NCBI GenBank assembly: GCA_003489085.1
Contig: DNJM01000036.1
Span: 1-14,490, forward strand
Reading direction: 5' to 3'
Length of the DNA stretch: 14,490 bases
Source of the DNA: Lachnospiraceae bacterium
GTDB taxonomy: Bacteria > Bacillota > Clostridia > Lachnospirales > Lachnospiraceae
The position numbers were made by a program, and so were the translations under genes. The notes below the pieces were generated by a model. That model was not told the origin of the DNA. It worked only from the letters and a program-made list of their open reading frames with translations, and searched no databases. The first letter of the stretch is position 1. Every line of letters starts with the position of its first letter. Below are positions 1 through 6,752 of this stretch, in pieces.

Positions 1-1665
1 GAGGAAATTGATGAAGGCTTCTGCATTTTCTTTGTTTTTAGAATTTTTTGGAATCACCCAGGAATCGATCCAGACATTGGAGCCTTCCTTCGGGATGACA
101 TATTCCAGATCCGGATTTTCCTTCTGGCTGTAGATGGCTTCGCCGGAGTAGATGACACCAAGAGCGGCTTCATTTCCTATCATTTTATCCCGCACCTGAT
201 CAATGACATAGGCCTGTACAAGCGGCTTCTGACGGATCAGAAGATCCCGCGCTTCGGTCAGCTCATCCAGATCGGTGGAATTCAGGGAATAGCCGAGGTA
301 TTTCAGTGTGATTCCGAAAGCATCCCGGACACTGTCCTGCATCAGGATGCTGTCAGCATATTTCTCATCCCAGAGGATGCTCCAGCTGTCTACCGGTTCC
401 TCTACCATTTTGGTATTGTACAGGATACCGACAGTGCCCCAGCAGTAGGGAACGGAATATTTATTTTCCGGATCAAACTGTTTTGAGGTCTCCATATAGG
501 TATCATCGATATACTGGATATTTGGGATATTATCAAAGTTAATCTCTGCCAGCAGGTCATTTTCCAGCATCCGCTGGATCATATAGTCGGAAGGACAGAC
601 CACGTCATAGGCGATGGCACCGGACTGTACCTTCGGATACATAATTTCGTTCGTTTCAAATTCCTCATAAACTACGTCGATACCGGTTTCTTCTTCAAAC
701 ATGGTCAGAACCTCCGGATCCAGATATTCGCCCCAGTTGTAGACGATGACCTGGTTACTGGAAAGCGTGGTCTTGGAACCGTAGAAGAAGCCGCCCGCGA
801 TGATAACCAGTGCCATCAGAGCTGGTACGACGCGGCGCAGGAAGAAGCGGAAAGGATGCTTCCTGCGAAGAATCGAGGAGGGCACCTGTTCCTTATCGGA
901 GTCGGTTTTTCCAGGCCCCATATTAACCAGGAGCAGCAGGATCAGTACGGTTCCGAACAAAATGGTGGACAGCGCATACATTTCCGGCTTAATCCCCTTC
1001 CGGACTTCGCTGTAGATCTTCGTGGACAGGGTATCGATTCCCGGTCCTTTCGTAAAGTGTGTGATGACAAAGTCATCCAGTGACATGGTAAAGGATAAGA
1101 GGAATCCGGATACCACGCCCGGTAAAATGTCCGGGAACACGATACGGAAAAATGCATACAGTGGAGAAGCGCCAAGGTCCAGTGCAGCTTCATAGGTATA
1201 GCGGCTGGTCTGTTTCAGCTTTGGAGTCACACTCAGGACAACGTAGGGTACGCAAAAGGTGATGTGTGCCATCAGGATAGTACCGAAGCCCAGGGTGATA
1301 CCGCAGGCGATAAACAGCAGCATCAGAGAGATACCCATTACGATTTCGCCGTTCAGCATCGGAATATTGGTGATGCCAAGGGTAATGGTCTTAAAACGGT
1401 GGCTCATGGCCTGAATACCAATGGCAGCAGCTGTTCCCAGTATGGTTGCAATAGCGGCAGCCAATACGGCAATGATCAAGGTGGTATACAGAGCGTTCAT
1501 AATCTGTTCGTTCCGGAAGAGCTCCATATACCATTTGCCGGTCAGCCCGCCCCACTTTGCACGCGTCTTGGAATTGTTAAAGGACAGGATCATCAGGGTA
1601 ATGATCGGCGCGTACAAAAGAATAAAAATCAGGAATAAATAAATATTCTGTAATGTCTTTTTCAT
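1..1665 (-). CDS. potCD: PotC-PotD fusion: spermidine/putrescine ABC transporter permease joined to substrate-binding domain (partial, 3' end off the window)
   Basis: One open frame of 555 codons runs from ATG at 1665 to the left edge with no stop. It would serve both as second membrane permease and as extracellular polyamine-binding protein of a PotABCD importer. Residues 1 to about 255 are PotC-like with six membrane segments and the ATPase-contacting EAA loop at about 159-182 (EAALDLGAS...). A basic cytoplasmic linker follows (RRKHPFRFFLRR), then a seventh hydrophobic segment at about 278-296, which would place the rest outside the cell. From about 300 the protein resembles PotD: NWGEYL with W311 and Y314, PSDY at 358-361, D444 and D448 in QDSVRD, and VWIDS with W532 and D534, matching known E. 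coli PotD ligand positions. Roughly the last 40-50 residues of a PotD are missing. Its ATG overlaps the potB stop as TAATG, implying translational coupling. There is no lipobox, so the fusion replaces a lipoprotein anchor. Substrate preference within polyamines is inferred. Confidence 0.93.
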   Translation of the reverse strand, partial: MKKTLQNIYLFLIFILLYAPIITLMILSFNNSKTRAKWGGLTGKWYMELFRNEQIMNALYTTLIIAVLAAAIATILGTAAAIGIQAMSHRFKTITLGITNIPMLNGEIVMGISLMLLFIACGITLGFGTILMAHITFCVPYVVLSVTPKLKQTSRYTYEAALDLGASPLYAFFRIVFPDILPGVVSGFLLSFTMSLDDFVITHFTKGPGIDTLSTKIYSEVRKGIKPEMYALSTILFGTVLILLLLVNMGPGKTDSDKEQVPSSILRRKHPFRFFLRRVVPALMALVIIAGGFFYGSKTTLSSNQVIVYNWGEYLDPEVLTMFEEETGIDVVYEEFETNEIMYPKVQSGAIAYDVVCPSDYMIQRMLENDLLAEINFDNIPNIQYIDDTYMETSKQFDPENKYSVPYCWGTVGILYNTKMVEEPVDSWSILWDEKYADSILMQDSVRDAFGITLKYLGYSLNSTDLDELTEARDLLIRQKPLVQAYVIDQVRDKMIGNEAALGVIYSGEAIYSQKENPDLEYVIPKEGSNVWIDSWVIPKNSKNKENAEAFINFL

Positions 1666-2483
1666 TAGAATGCCGTTCCCTCCCCATCTTTATCGTATTT
1701 TCCGATCAGAGCCATGCTGAGCAGGATGAATACCATCAGGATCAGCGACAGGCCGCTTCCTACATTCCAGTTACTGCTCTGCTTGAATTCCTGTTCGATA
1801 ATATTACCGATCAGCAGGATCTTGCTGCCTCCTAAGAGGTCGGAGATAACAAAGGTTGTCAGAGCCGGGATGAATACCATGGTAATGCCGCTGATGATCC
1901 CGGGTATACTTAAGGGAATAATGACCTTCCACAGTGTCTGTGCTCTGGTCGCCCCCAGATCCAGTGCAGCATTGATGACATCTTTGTCTATCTTTACCAG
2001 TACATTGTAGATCGGCAGTACCATAAAGGGTAGGAAGTTATAGACCATGCCCAGGATGATCGCGTATGGTGTATTGATGATCTGAAGCGGAGGCAGATGG
2101 AAAAAGCCCAGTACGCTGTTAATCACACCATTTTTTTCCAGCAGGGTCTGCCATGCCAGCGTACGCAGCAGAAAGTTCATCCACATTGGAAGGATGAAGA
2201 TCAGTACGATGAAGCTTGTCTGATTGACCTGTCTGTTGGAAAGAATCAGAGCAAGCGGGTAAGCCAGTAGCAGGCAGATCAGTGTACTGAGGGCAGACAG
2301 CAGGAGAGAGAGGCCAAGCGCCTTCAGGTTCTCCGGAGTTGTGATTTTCGCCAGATTCTGCAGGGTGAAAGCACCTGTTTTATCCGTCAGTGCATAGTAT
2401 ACGATCATCAGAAGCGGAATAATCGTAAAGGAGACGGACCAGAACAGGTATGGTCCTGCCAGCAGTTTCTTCTTATTCTTCAA
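1665..2483 (-). CDS. potB: Spermidine/putrescine ABC transporter permease PotB
   Basis: This is the first membrane permease of the polyamine importer, pairing with the PotC half of the next gene and energised by PotA. The protein is about 272 residues with six hydrophobic segments (about 8-31, 54-81, 88-112, 137-159, 195-214, 241-261). The binding-protein-dependent permease EAA loop is at about 171-195 (NAALDLGATRAQTLWKVIIP), the site that docks on the ATPase. I chose the TTG start at 2483 because a perfect AGGAGG lies 9 bases before it. An in-frame ATG at 2501 would add six residues (MRRLSS), but only GGAAG sits directly against it with no spacer, and it would turn that AGGAGG into coding sequence. 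With TTG the gene overlaps the potA end by 11 bases, with ATG by 29. The stop overlaps the start of the PotC-PotD fusion. The family is certain; the exact start is not. Confidence 0.93.
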   Translation of the reverse strand: MKNKKKLLAGPYLFWSVSFTIIPLLMIVYYALTDKTGAFTLQNLAKITTPENLKALGLSLLLSALSTLICLLLAYPLALILSNRQVNQTSFIVLIFILPMWMNFLLRTLAWQTLLEKNGVINSVLGFFHLPPLQIINTPYAIILGMVYNFLPFMVLPIYNVLVKIDKDVINAALDLGATRAQTLWKVIIPLSIPGIISGITMVFIPALTTFVISDLLGGSKILLIGNIIEQEFKQSSNWNVGSGLSLILMVFILLSMALIGKYDKDGEGTAF

Positions 2484-3546
2484 TGATGACAGCCTCCTCA
2501 TCTTCCGATTCCGGTTTCTTCATGATCTGAATATCGAATGGATTGACCCAGATGCCGACTACGGAGTCTACCGGGAACATATCCGTACTGTGCACCAGCC
2601 ATTCGTAATTATTAGCCATAACTTCCATTTCATAGTGGACTCCTTTGAAAATGACATGGGTGACAATACCGGTGATGATACCCTTTTCAGGAGCGACCAG
2701 ATCAATGTCCTCCGGGCGGATGACTACATCGACCGGTTTATTTTCACCGAATCCGGTATCCACACATTCAAAATCAACCCCCAGGATATTAACCAGCTTG
2801 TCCCGGACCATGCGGGCGGAAATGATATTGCTGTCGCCGATGAAGTCCGCTACAAAAGCATTTTCCGGTTCATTATAGATATCTTCCGGTGTGCCGATCT
2901 GCTGGATGTAGCCTTGATTCATAACTACGATGGTATCGGACATGGTCAGAGCCTCTTCCTGATCATGGGTGACATAAATAAATGTAATGCCCAGTTCATT
3001 TTTCAGACGGATCAGCTCATACTGCATGTCCTGACGAAGCTTTAGATCCAGTGCACCCAGAGGCTCGTCCAGAAGAAGTACCTTCGGCTCGTTGACGATG
3101 GCACGGGCGATAGCGATACGCTGCTGCTGGCCGCCGCTTAAGGAATCCACGGAGCGGTTCTCGTAACCATCCAGGTTTACCAGTTTTAAGGCGTATTTGA
3201 TCTTATCATTGATATAGGCTTTGGATTTCCCTTTGATCTTTAAACCGAAAGCGATGTTGTCGGCAATGGTCATATGGGTGAATAAGGCATATTTCTGGAA
3301 TACGGTGTTCAGCTGGCGTTTATTCGGAGCCAGATTCGTAATATCCTGTCCCTCAAAGATAACACGTCCCTTATCCGGCGTCTCGAAGCCGCCCAGGATG
3401 CGAAGCAGAGTGGTCTTACCGCAGCCGCTTGGTCCGAGCAGGGTCAGAAATTCATTTTCACGGATATACAGATTCAGCTCGTCCAAGACGAGATTATCAT
3501 CGAAAGATTTAGAAACATTTACAATATCAATTAATTTATTTGCCAT
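2473..3546 (-). CDS. potA: Spermidine/putrescine ABC transporter ATP-binding protein PotA
   Basis: This is the cytoplasmic ATPase of the polyamine importer, 357 residues, a usual length for PotA. Visible motifs in order: Walker A GPSGCGKT at 38-45, Q-loop Q84, ABC signature LSGGQ at 136-140, Walker B VLLLDE at 156-161, D-loop region GALD, and switch histidine H194 in VTHDQEEAL. The C-terminal third (about 240-345, with VVIRPEDIDLV near 270) is a TOBE-type regulatory domain as in PotA and other carbohydrate/polyamine importer ATPases. The tail is acidic (ESEDEEAVIIEE). The ATG at 3546 has AGGAGG 5 bases upstream. It starts 14 bases after the regulator gene and its end overlaps potB, so xre, potA, potB and potCD form one transcription unit. 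Its polyamine role, rather than another PotA-like ATPase role, rests on the PotD-like domain downstream. Confidence 0.95.
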   Translation of the reverse strand: MANKLIDIVNVSKSFDDNLVLDELNLYIRENEFLTLLGPSGCGKTTLLRILGGFETPDKGRVIFEGQDITNLAPNKRQLNTVFQKYALFTHMTIADNIAFGLKIKGKSKAYINDKIKYALKLVNLDGYENRSVDSLSGGQQQRIAIARAIVNEPKVLLLDEPLGALDLKLRQDMQYELIRLKNELGITFIYVTHDQEEALTMSDTIVVMNQGYIQQIGTPEDIYNEPENAFVADFIGDSNIISARMVRDKLVNILGVDFECVDTGFGENKPVDVVIRPEDIDLVAPEKGIITGIVTHVIFKGVHYEMEVMANNYEWLVHSTDMFPVDSVVGIWVNPFDIQIMKKPESEDEEAVIIEE

Positions 3547-3560
3547 GGGGTCCTCCTGTA

Positions 3561-4100
3561 TTAAAAACTCGGCGGCGTGCTGACCCAGATCAGTTTCGCC
3601 CCGGTGGTTTGATTTGCTGTAATATAATGCTCAGAGCTGGGAGTGAAATAGAATGTCTCCCCTTTTTTCGCCCGGTAAATACTCTTGCCGATGTGGATCT
3701 GGATACTGCCCTGCAGTACGTATCCGAATTCTTCCCCTTCATGGGGCATATCGGGACAAGTGGAACCACCGGGCTCCAGTGTTAACCGGATTGGTTCCAT
3801 GCTGTTTTTCTGTGCATTTGGCACGATCCATTCAATTGTATTCTTCAGCTCAGGATCCTGCTTTTCAAAATAATCTGCCTGTCGGAAGACAACCTGCTCA
3901 TCGGACTCTTCCTGAAAGAAATCTTTCAGGCTGGTACCCAGGCACTGCAGGATATCCATCAGTGTAGCAATGGAGGGCGAAGTCAGATCCCGTTCTACCT
4001 GTGAAATGAAGCCCTTGGAAAGCTCTGCACGGTCTGCCAGTTCTTCCTGAGTCAGACCGATGGACATGCGCAATTCTCTTAGTTTGCTGCCGATTTCCAT
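3561..4100 (-). CDS. Xre-family transcriptional regulator with C-terminal cupin domain
   Basis: This is a 179-residue DNA-binding regulator and first gene of the polyamine transport operon. Residues about 5-59 form a Cro/C1-type helix-turn-helix (LTQEELADRAELSKGFISQVER), and about 104-175 a small cupin barrel with HEGEEFGYVLQG and a later histidine (H158), residues that often bind metal or ligand. The layout is that of PuuR-like and other HTH-cupin regulators, several of which control polyamine uptake or breakdown. Sensing of polyamines here is inferred from its place next to potABCD. Two ATGs lie in tandem (4103 and 4100); I prefer 4100 because AGAAGG then sits 8 rather than 5 bases upstream. 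A promoter and a 17-base palindrome in its leader suggest it controls its own operon. It could act as repressor or activator; the sequence does not say. Confidence 0.9.
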   Translation of the reverse strand: MEIGSKLRELRMSIGLTQEELADRAELSKGFISQVERDLTSPSIATLMDILQCLGTSLKDFFQEESDEQVVFRQADYFEKQDPELKNTIEWIVPNAQKNSMEPIRLTLEPGGSTCPDMPHEGEEFGYVLQGSIQIHIGKSIYRAKKGETFYFTPSSEHYITANQTTGAKLIWVSTPPSF

Positions 4101-4144
4101 CATTCACACCTTCTTTCTCTGATTACAGTAAATATAAACAAAAA

Positions 4145-4161
4145 GTTTAGTATTACTTAAC
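4145..4161. promoter_or_regulatory. 17-base imperfect palindrome, operator candidate
   Basis: GTTTAGTA-T-TACTTAAC: arms of 8 bases match at 7 positions around a single central base. It lies just downstream of the -10 of the xre-pot promoter, in the first transcribed bases, where a repressor would block transcription. The regulator encoded right after it is the obvious candidate, but this is inference. Confidence 0.4.
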
Positions 4162-4177
4162 CATGCAAGCATATACT

Positions 4178-4205
4178 ATTATACAGAAAATGTCGAAAAG
4201 TGCAA
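4178..4205 (-). promoter_or_regulatory. Putative sigma-A promoter of the xre-potABCD operon
   Basis: On the minus strand there is a perfect TATAAT (4178-4183) with a weak -35 TTGCAC (4200-4205) at 16 bases. It would start the RNA about 70 bases before the regulator gene. The -35 is poor (three of six), so an activator may help. Confidence 0.5.
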
Positions 4206-4218
4206 TAGGAATGATGAG

Positions 4219-4249
4219 AAAATGTGAAGCAAAATGTGAAGTTGTGAAG
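4219..4249 (+). repeat. Three direct TGTGAAG repeats upstream of the xdhC promoter
   Basis: AAAATGTGAAG occurs twice (4219-4229 and 4231-4241), separated by one base, and TGTGAAG occurs again at 4243-4249. The last copy ends two bases before the -35 of the xdhC promoter, the usual place for an activator site. Confidence 0.5.
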
Positions 4250-4251
4250 AG

Positions 4252-4280
4252 TTGATATTTTCGGCAGGATTCGGTATGAT
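4252..4280 (+). promoter_or_regulatory. Sigma-A-type promoter of xdhC
   Basis: TTGATA (4252-4257), a 17-base spacer, then TATGAT (4275-4280). The RNA would begin about 40 bases before the chosen start codon. Both boxes are close to consensus and the spacing is ideal. Confidence 0.65.
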
Positions 4281-4328
4281 AGAAAAAGAAGAGGGAAGAA
4301 TTCCGGAAAGAAAAGAAGGTTAATGGAA

Positions 4329-5360
4329 ATGAAAGAACTATTTGAACGGATCGGCCGGCTGAGTCCGGACAGAGCAATCAAGATCCTGACTGTGCTGGAT
4401 GGAAGCTGTGCGGGGGAAAAGGCAATACTGGAGGACGGGAGTCTGCTCTGGGAAAGTGTGGAAAAAGGCTTTTTTACACGGCATGTGAAAATGCTTACAG
4501 GACGGGAAGGGTATGGTCAGATACAGATCGGCACGAGCAGAGTGTTCTGCGATACAGTAAGTGAAGAGTCGCATCTGGTAATCTGTGGAGGCGGCCATGT
4601 GTCGATTCCCGTGATTCGGATAGGGGTTATGATGGGATGGCATGTGACTGTGCTGGAGGATCGGCCGAAATTTGCCGATCATGCGAGATATGCGGGGGCA
4701 CAGGAGGTTATCTGTATGCCATTTGCAGAAGCATTGAATCAAATAGAAGGAAGCAGGCATACGTATTTTGTCATATTGACGAGAGGACATCGGTACGACC
4801 AGGAGTGTCTGGAGAAAATTATAGAGAAAAGGCATGCCTATATCGGTATGATTGGAAGCAGACGAAGAAGTGCGCTTGTGAAACAGAATCTGATTGCGAA
4901 AGGGTGCAGCAGAGAGGTGCTGGAAGAGGTGGCGAGTCCGATCGGACTGGACATCGGGGCAGAAACACCGGAGGAAATCGGAGTGGCCATTGCCGCAGAG
5001 CTGATTGAAAGGAAGAATAAGAACGGGTGTCCCTATGGTTATCCGAAAGAAATTCTGCAGGCATTGCAAAGTGAAGAAGCGTGTTCCGGACCGGAGGTTC
5101 TGGTGACGATAGTAAGCCGAAAGGGCTCTGCTCCGCGGGGAACAGGAACAAAGATGCTGATAAGTGCAGATGGAAAAACGGTAGGAACCATTGGAGGGGG
5201 CTGCATGGAAGCAGAAATTCTGCAAAGAGCGTTTCTTATGATGCGAGAAGGAAAAGGGGAAGAAAGAGAGCTGTTCTGGGTAGATATGCGGAATGAGGAT
5301 GCAGAAGAAGAAGGCATGGTGTGCGGAGGAACGGTAGAGATTTTGATGGAGAAGATATAA
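4329..5360 (+). CDS. XdhC/CoxI family protein (molybdenum hydroxylase maturation), atypical domain order
   Basis: Family members bind molybdenum cofactor and help deliver it, sulfurated, to xanthine dehydrogenase-type enzymes. The protein has 343 residues from ATG 4329. Residues about 82-228 form the Rossmann-like XdhC_C domain: HLVICGGGHVSIPV, VLEDRPKFADHARY, ILTRGHRYD, YIGMIGSRRR and GLDIGAETPEEIGVAIAAE. Residues about 255-343 form an XdhC_CoxI domain with GSAPRGTGTKML, GGGCMEAE (289-296) and CGGTVEI (332-338). In most XdhC proteins the CoxI domain comes first; here it is last. The N-terminal 80 residues (ILTVLDGSC...ILEDGSLLWES) look like a worn version of it without the GGG and CGG motifs. 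ATG 4329 sits 9 bases after AGAAGG; ATG 4323 is only 3 bases away and less likely. No molybdenum hydroxylase gene is visible in the window, so its client is unknown. Confidence 0.88.
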   Translation: MKELFERIGRLSPDRAIKILTVLDGSCAGEKAILEDGSLLWESVEKGFFTRHVKMLTGREGYGQIQIGTSRVFCDTVSEESHLVICGGGHVSIPVIRIGVMMGWHVTVLEDRPKFADHARYAGAQEVICMPFAEALNQIEGSRHTYFVILTRGHRYDQECLEKIIEKRHAYIGMIGSRRRSALVKQNLIAKGCSREVLEEVASPIGLDIGAETPEEIGVAIAAELIERKNKNGCPYGYPKEILQALQSEEACSGPEVLVTIVSRKGSAPRGTGTKMLISADGKTVGTIGGGCMEAEILQRAFLMMREGKGEERELFWVDMRNEDAEEEGMVCGGTVEILMEKI

Positions 5361-5362
5361 GG

Positions 5363-5417
5363 AAAAAGGGATCCCGCTGCATACAGCCTGTACGGCTGGC
5401 GGCAGGGATCCCTTTTT
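5363..5417. terminator. Bidirectional rho-independent terminator between xdhC and aroC
   Basis: A perfect 13-base stem, AAAAAGGGATCCC (5363-5375) with GGGATCCCTTTTT (5405-5417), carries an inner AGCC/GGCT hairpin. Each strand ends in a run of five T. It starts three bases after the xdhC stop and ends 10 bases before the aroC stop, so it can serve both convergent genes. Confidence 0.88.
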
Positions 5418-5427
5418 GAGCATAAAA

Positions 5428-6549
5428 TTATTTTTCTGTGTGGTCCGGAAGAAAATAAATTTTCTTTAGATATTCCATCCGGGAGGACAGATTTGAAAAG
5501 AGCAGATCTACTATTGTAATGGCAGCCATTGCTTCTACGACCACCACCGCCCGTGGTACAATAATCGGATCGTGTCTTCCATGAATGGTGATCGAAGTTT
5601 CCTCATGGGCGGCGGTTACGGTATTTTGCTGTTGTGCGATAGACGGGGTAGGCTTTATGGCAGCACGGAACAGGATGGTACTGCCGTCGCTTATACCGCC
5701 AAGAATCCCACCCGCATGATTGGTCAGCTTCGCGACGGTTCCGGATTCGGAGATTCTGAAGGCATCGTTATTCGTACTGCCGCTTTTCTGCGCAGCGGCA
5801 AAGCCATCTCCGAACTCAATCCCCTTGACGGCGCCGATAGAGAGCACCGCCTGTGCAAGCCGGGCATCCAGCTTGTCAAAAACAGGCTCGCCCAGGCCGG
5901 CCGGACAGCCGGTGATCCGGCATTCGATGATACCGCCGGCAGAGTCCTGATGCTGCATACAGGCATCCAGATATTCCTCTGCCTGTTTTGCCATTTCATT
6001 ATTCGGCATATGGAAAGGATTCTGTGCAATTTCTTCCATATGATAAGAAGCTTCCGGAATGCTGCAGGGGCCAATGGCTTTGGTGTAAGCCTGAATGTGT
6101 ATTCCAAGCTCTGTCAGAATTTTAGCTGCAACGGCTCCCGCAGCGACACGCCCGATCGTCTCCCGGCCGGAAGAGCGTCCGCCGCCGCGGTAATCCCGAA
6201 AGCCGTATTTGGCATCAAAGGTATAATCAGCGTGGCCCGGACGATAGCAGTCCTTAAGGTTACCGTAGTCTTTCGAATGCTGATTGGTATTTCGCACCAG
6301 CAGGGAAATAGGGGTTCCTGTTGTGCGTCCTTCGAAAACACCGGACAGGATTTCAACCGTATCGCTTTCCTTCCGCGGGGTGGCATAACGGGTCTGCCCG
6401 GGCTTCCGTCTGTCCAGGAAGAGCTGAATATCTTCCTCGGAAAGTGGAAGACCGGCCGGACATCCATCGATCACGACACCGATACCGGGACCATGGGACT
6501 CTCCCCAGGTGGCAATACTGAAATGTGTTCCATACATTGAACCAGACAT
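5428..6549 (-). CDS. aroC: Chorismate synthase
   Basis: This enzyme converts 5-enolpyruvylshikimate-3-phosphate to chorismate with reduced FMN, the last step of the shikimate pathway, in the cytoplasm. The 373-residue length is normal. All three family signatures are visible: GESHGPGIGVVIDGCPAG at 16-33, the GFRDYRGGGRSSGRETIGRV stretch at 116-135, and RHDPIIVPRAVVVVEAMAAI at 325-344. The conserved active-site histidines are H19 and H106 (YRPGHAD). MSGSMYGTHF is a typical N-terminus, and AAGGAGA lies 8-9 bases before the ATG. It stands alone as a shikimate gene here, convergent with xdhC and divergent from the L,D-transpeptidase gene. Its upstream region has a promoter and two palindromes, suggesting its own regulation. 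Confidence 0.97.
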   Translation of the reverse strand: MSGSMYGTHFSIATWGESHGPGIGVVIDGCPAGLPLSEEDIQLFLDRRKPGQTRYATPRKESDTVEILSGVFEGRTTGTPISLLVRNTNQHSKDYGNLKDCYRPGHADYTFDAKYGFRDYRGGGRSSGRETIGRVAAGAVAAKILTELGIHIQAYTKAIGPCSIPEASYHMEEIAQNPFHMPNNEMAKQAEEYLDACMQHQDSAGGIIECRITGCPAGLGEPVFDKLDARLAQAVLSIGAVKGIEFGDGFAAAQKSGSTNNDAFRISESGTVAKLTNHAGGILGGISDGSTILFRAAIKPTPSIAQQQNTVTAAHEETSITIHGRHDPIIVPRAVVVVEAMAAITIVDLLFSNLSSRMEYLKKIYFLPDHTEK

Positions 6550-6581
6550 AAATATTCTCTCCTTGCTATATTTAGTAAATC

Positions 6582-6597
6582 TTAAGAAGTTTCTTAA
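6582..6597. promoter_or_regulatory. Perfect palindrome in the aroC leader
   Basis: TTAAGAA-GT-TTCTTAA is a perfect inverted repeat with a 2-base centre, 33-48 bases before the aroC ATG. The loop is too short for a stable RNA hairpin, so a protein-binding site is more likely. The function is unknown. Confidence 0.35.
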
Positions 6598-6623
6598 CTA
6601 GATTTTGCGTTCCGTTAACAAGA

Positions 6624-6642
6624 ATGTAACGAAATGTTACAT
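6624..6642. promoter_or_regulatory. Perfect palindrome at the aroC transcription start, operator candidate
   Basis: ATGTAAC-GAAAT-GTTACAT has 7-base perfect arms. It lies directly after the -10 box of the predicted aroC promoter, over the expected start point. A GTTAAC palindrome at 6614-6619 lies just beyond. I do not recognise the site as that of a known regulator. Confidence 0.45.
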
Positions 6643-6644
6643 AC

Positions 6645-6673
6645 ATTATATAAGAAGATAAAAAAACAGGCAA
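6645..6673 (-). promoter_or_regulatory. Putative sigma-A promoter of aroC
   Basis: On the minus strand, TTGCCT (6668-6673), a 17-base spacer, then a perfect TATAAT (6645-6650). It gives a leader of about 90 bases, too short for a T-box or similar riboswitch. Confidence 0.55.
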
Positions 6674-6682
6674 TCCTTATTT

Positions 6683-6716
6683 TTGACTGTACTTTTTAAA
6701 TCCTTCGTATTATAAT
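6683..6716 (+). promoter_or_regulatory. Putative promoter of the L,D-transpeptidase-tgt unit
   Basis: A perfect TATAAT at 6711-6716 lies 36 bases before the start codon. The best -35 by sequence is TTGACT at 6683-6688, but its spacing is 22 bases. TGTACT at 6688-6693 has the right 17-base spacing but only three of six matches. The -10 is the firmer half of the call. Confidence 0.45.
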
Positions 6717-6752
6717 GTCCACGTATGGTAAGATTTTAAGGGAGATAATTAA

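Noticed and set aside
800..1638. Several plus-strand open frames of 70-124 codons, and a minus-strand one at 942-1193
   Set aside because: They are shadows of the PotC-PotD fusion, which runs unbroken on the minus strand with conserved permease and binding-protein motifs.
4338..5423. 361-codon open frame on the minus strand
   Set aside because: It is antisense to the well-supported XdhC frame, has no recognisable motif and runs through the bidirectional terminator.
5572..6540. 322-codon open frame on the plus strand
   Set aside because: It lies opposite chorismate synthase, which carries all family signatures. The translation shows no domain.
6601..6642. Rex-like redox site (TTAACAA half at 6615-6621)
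   Set aside because: Only one half-site matches; the partner half at the right spacing is missing.
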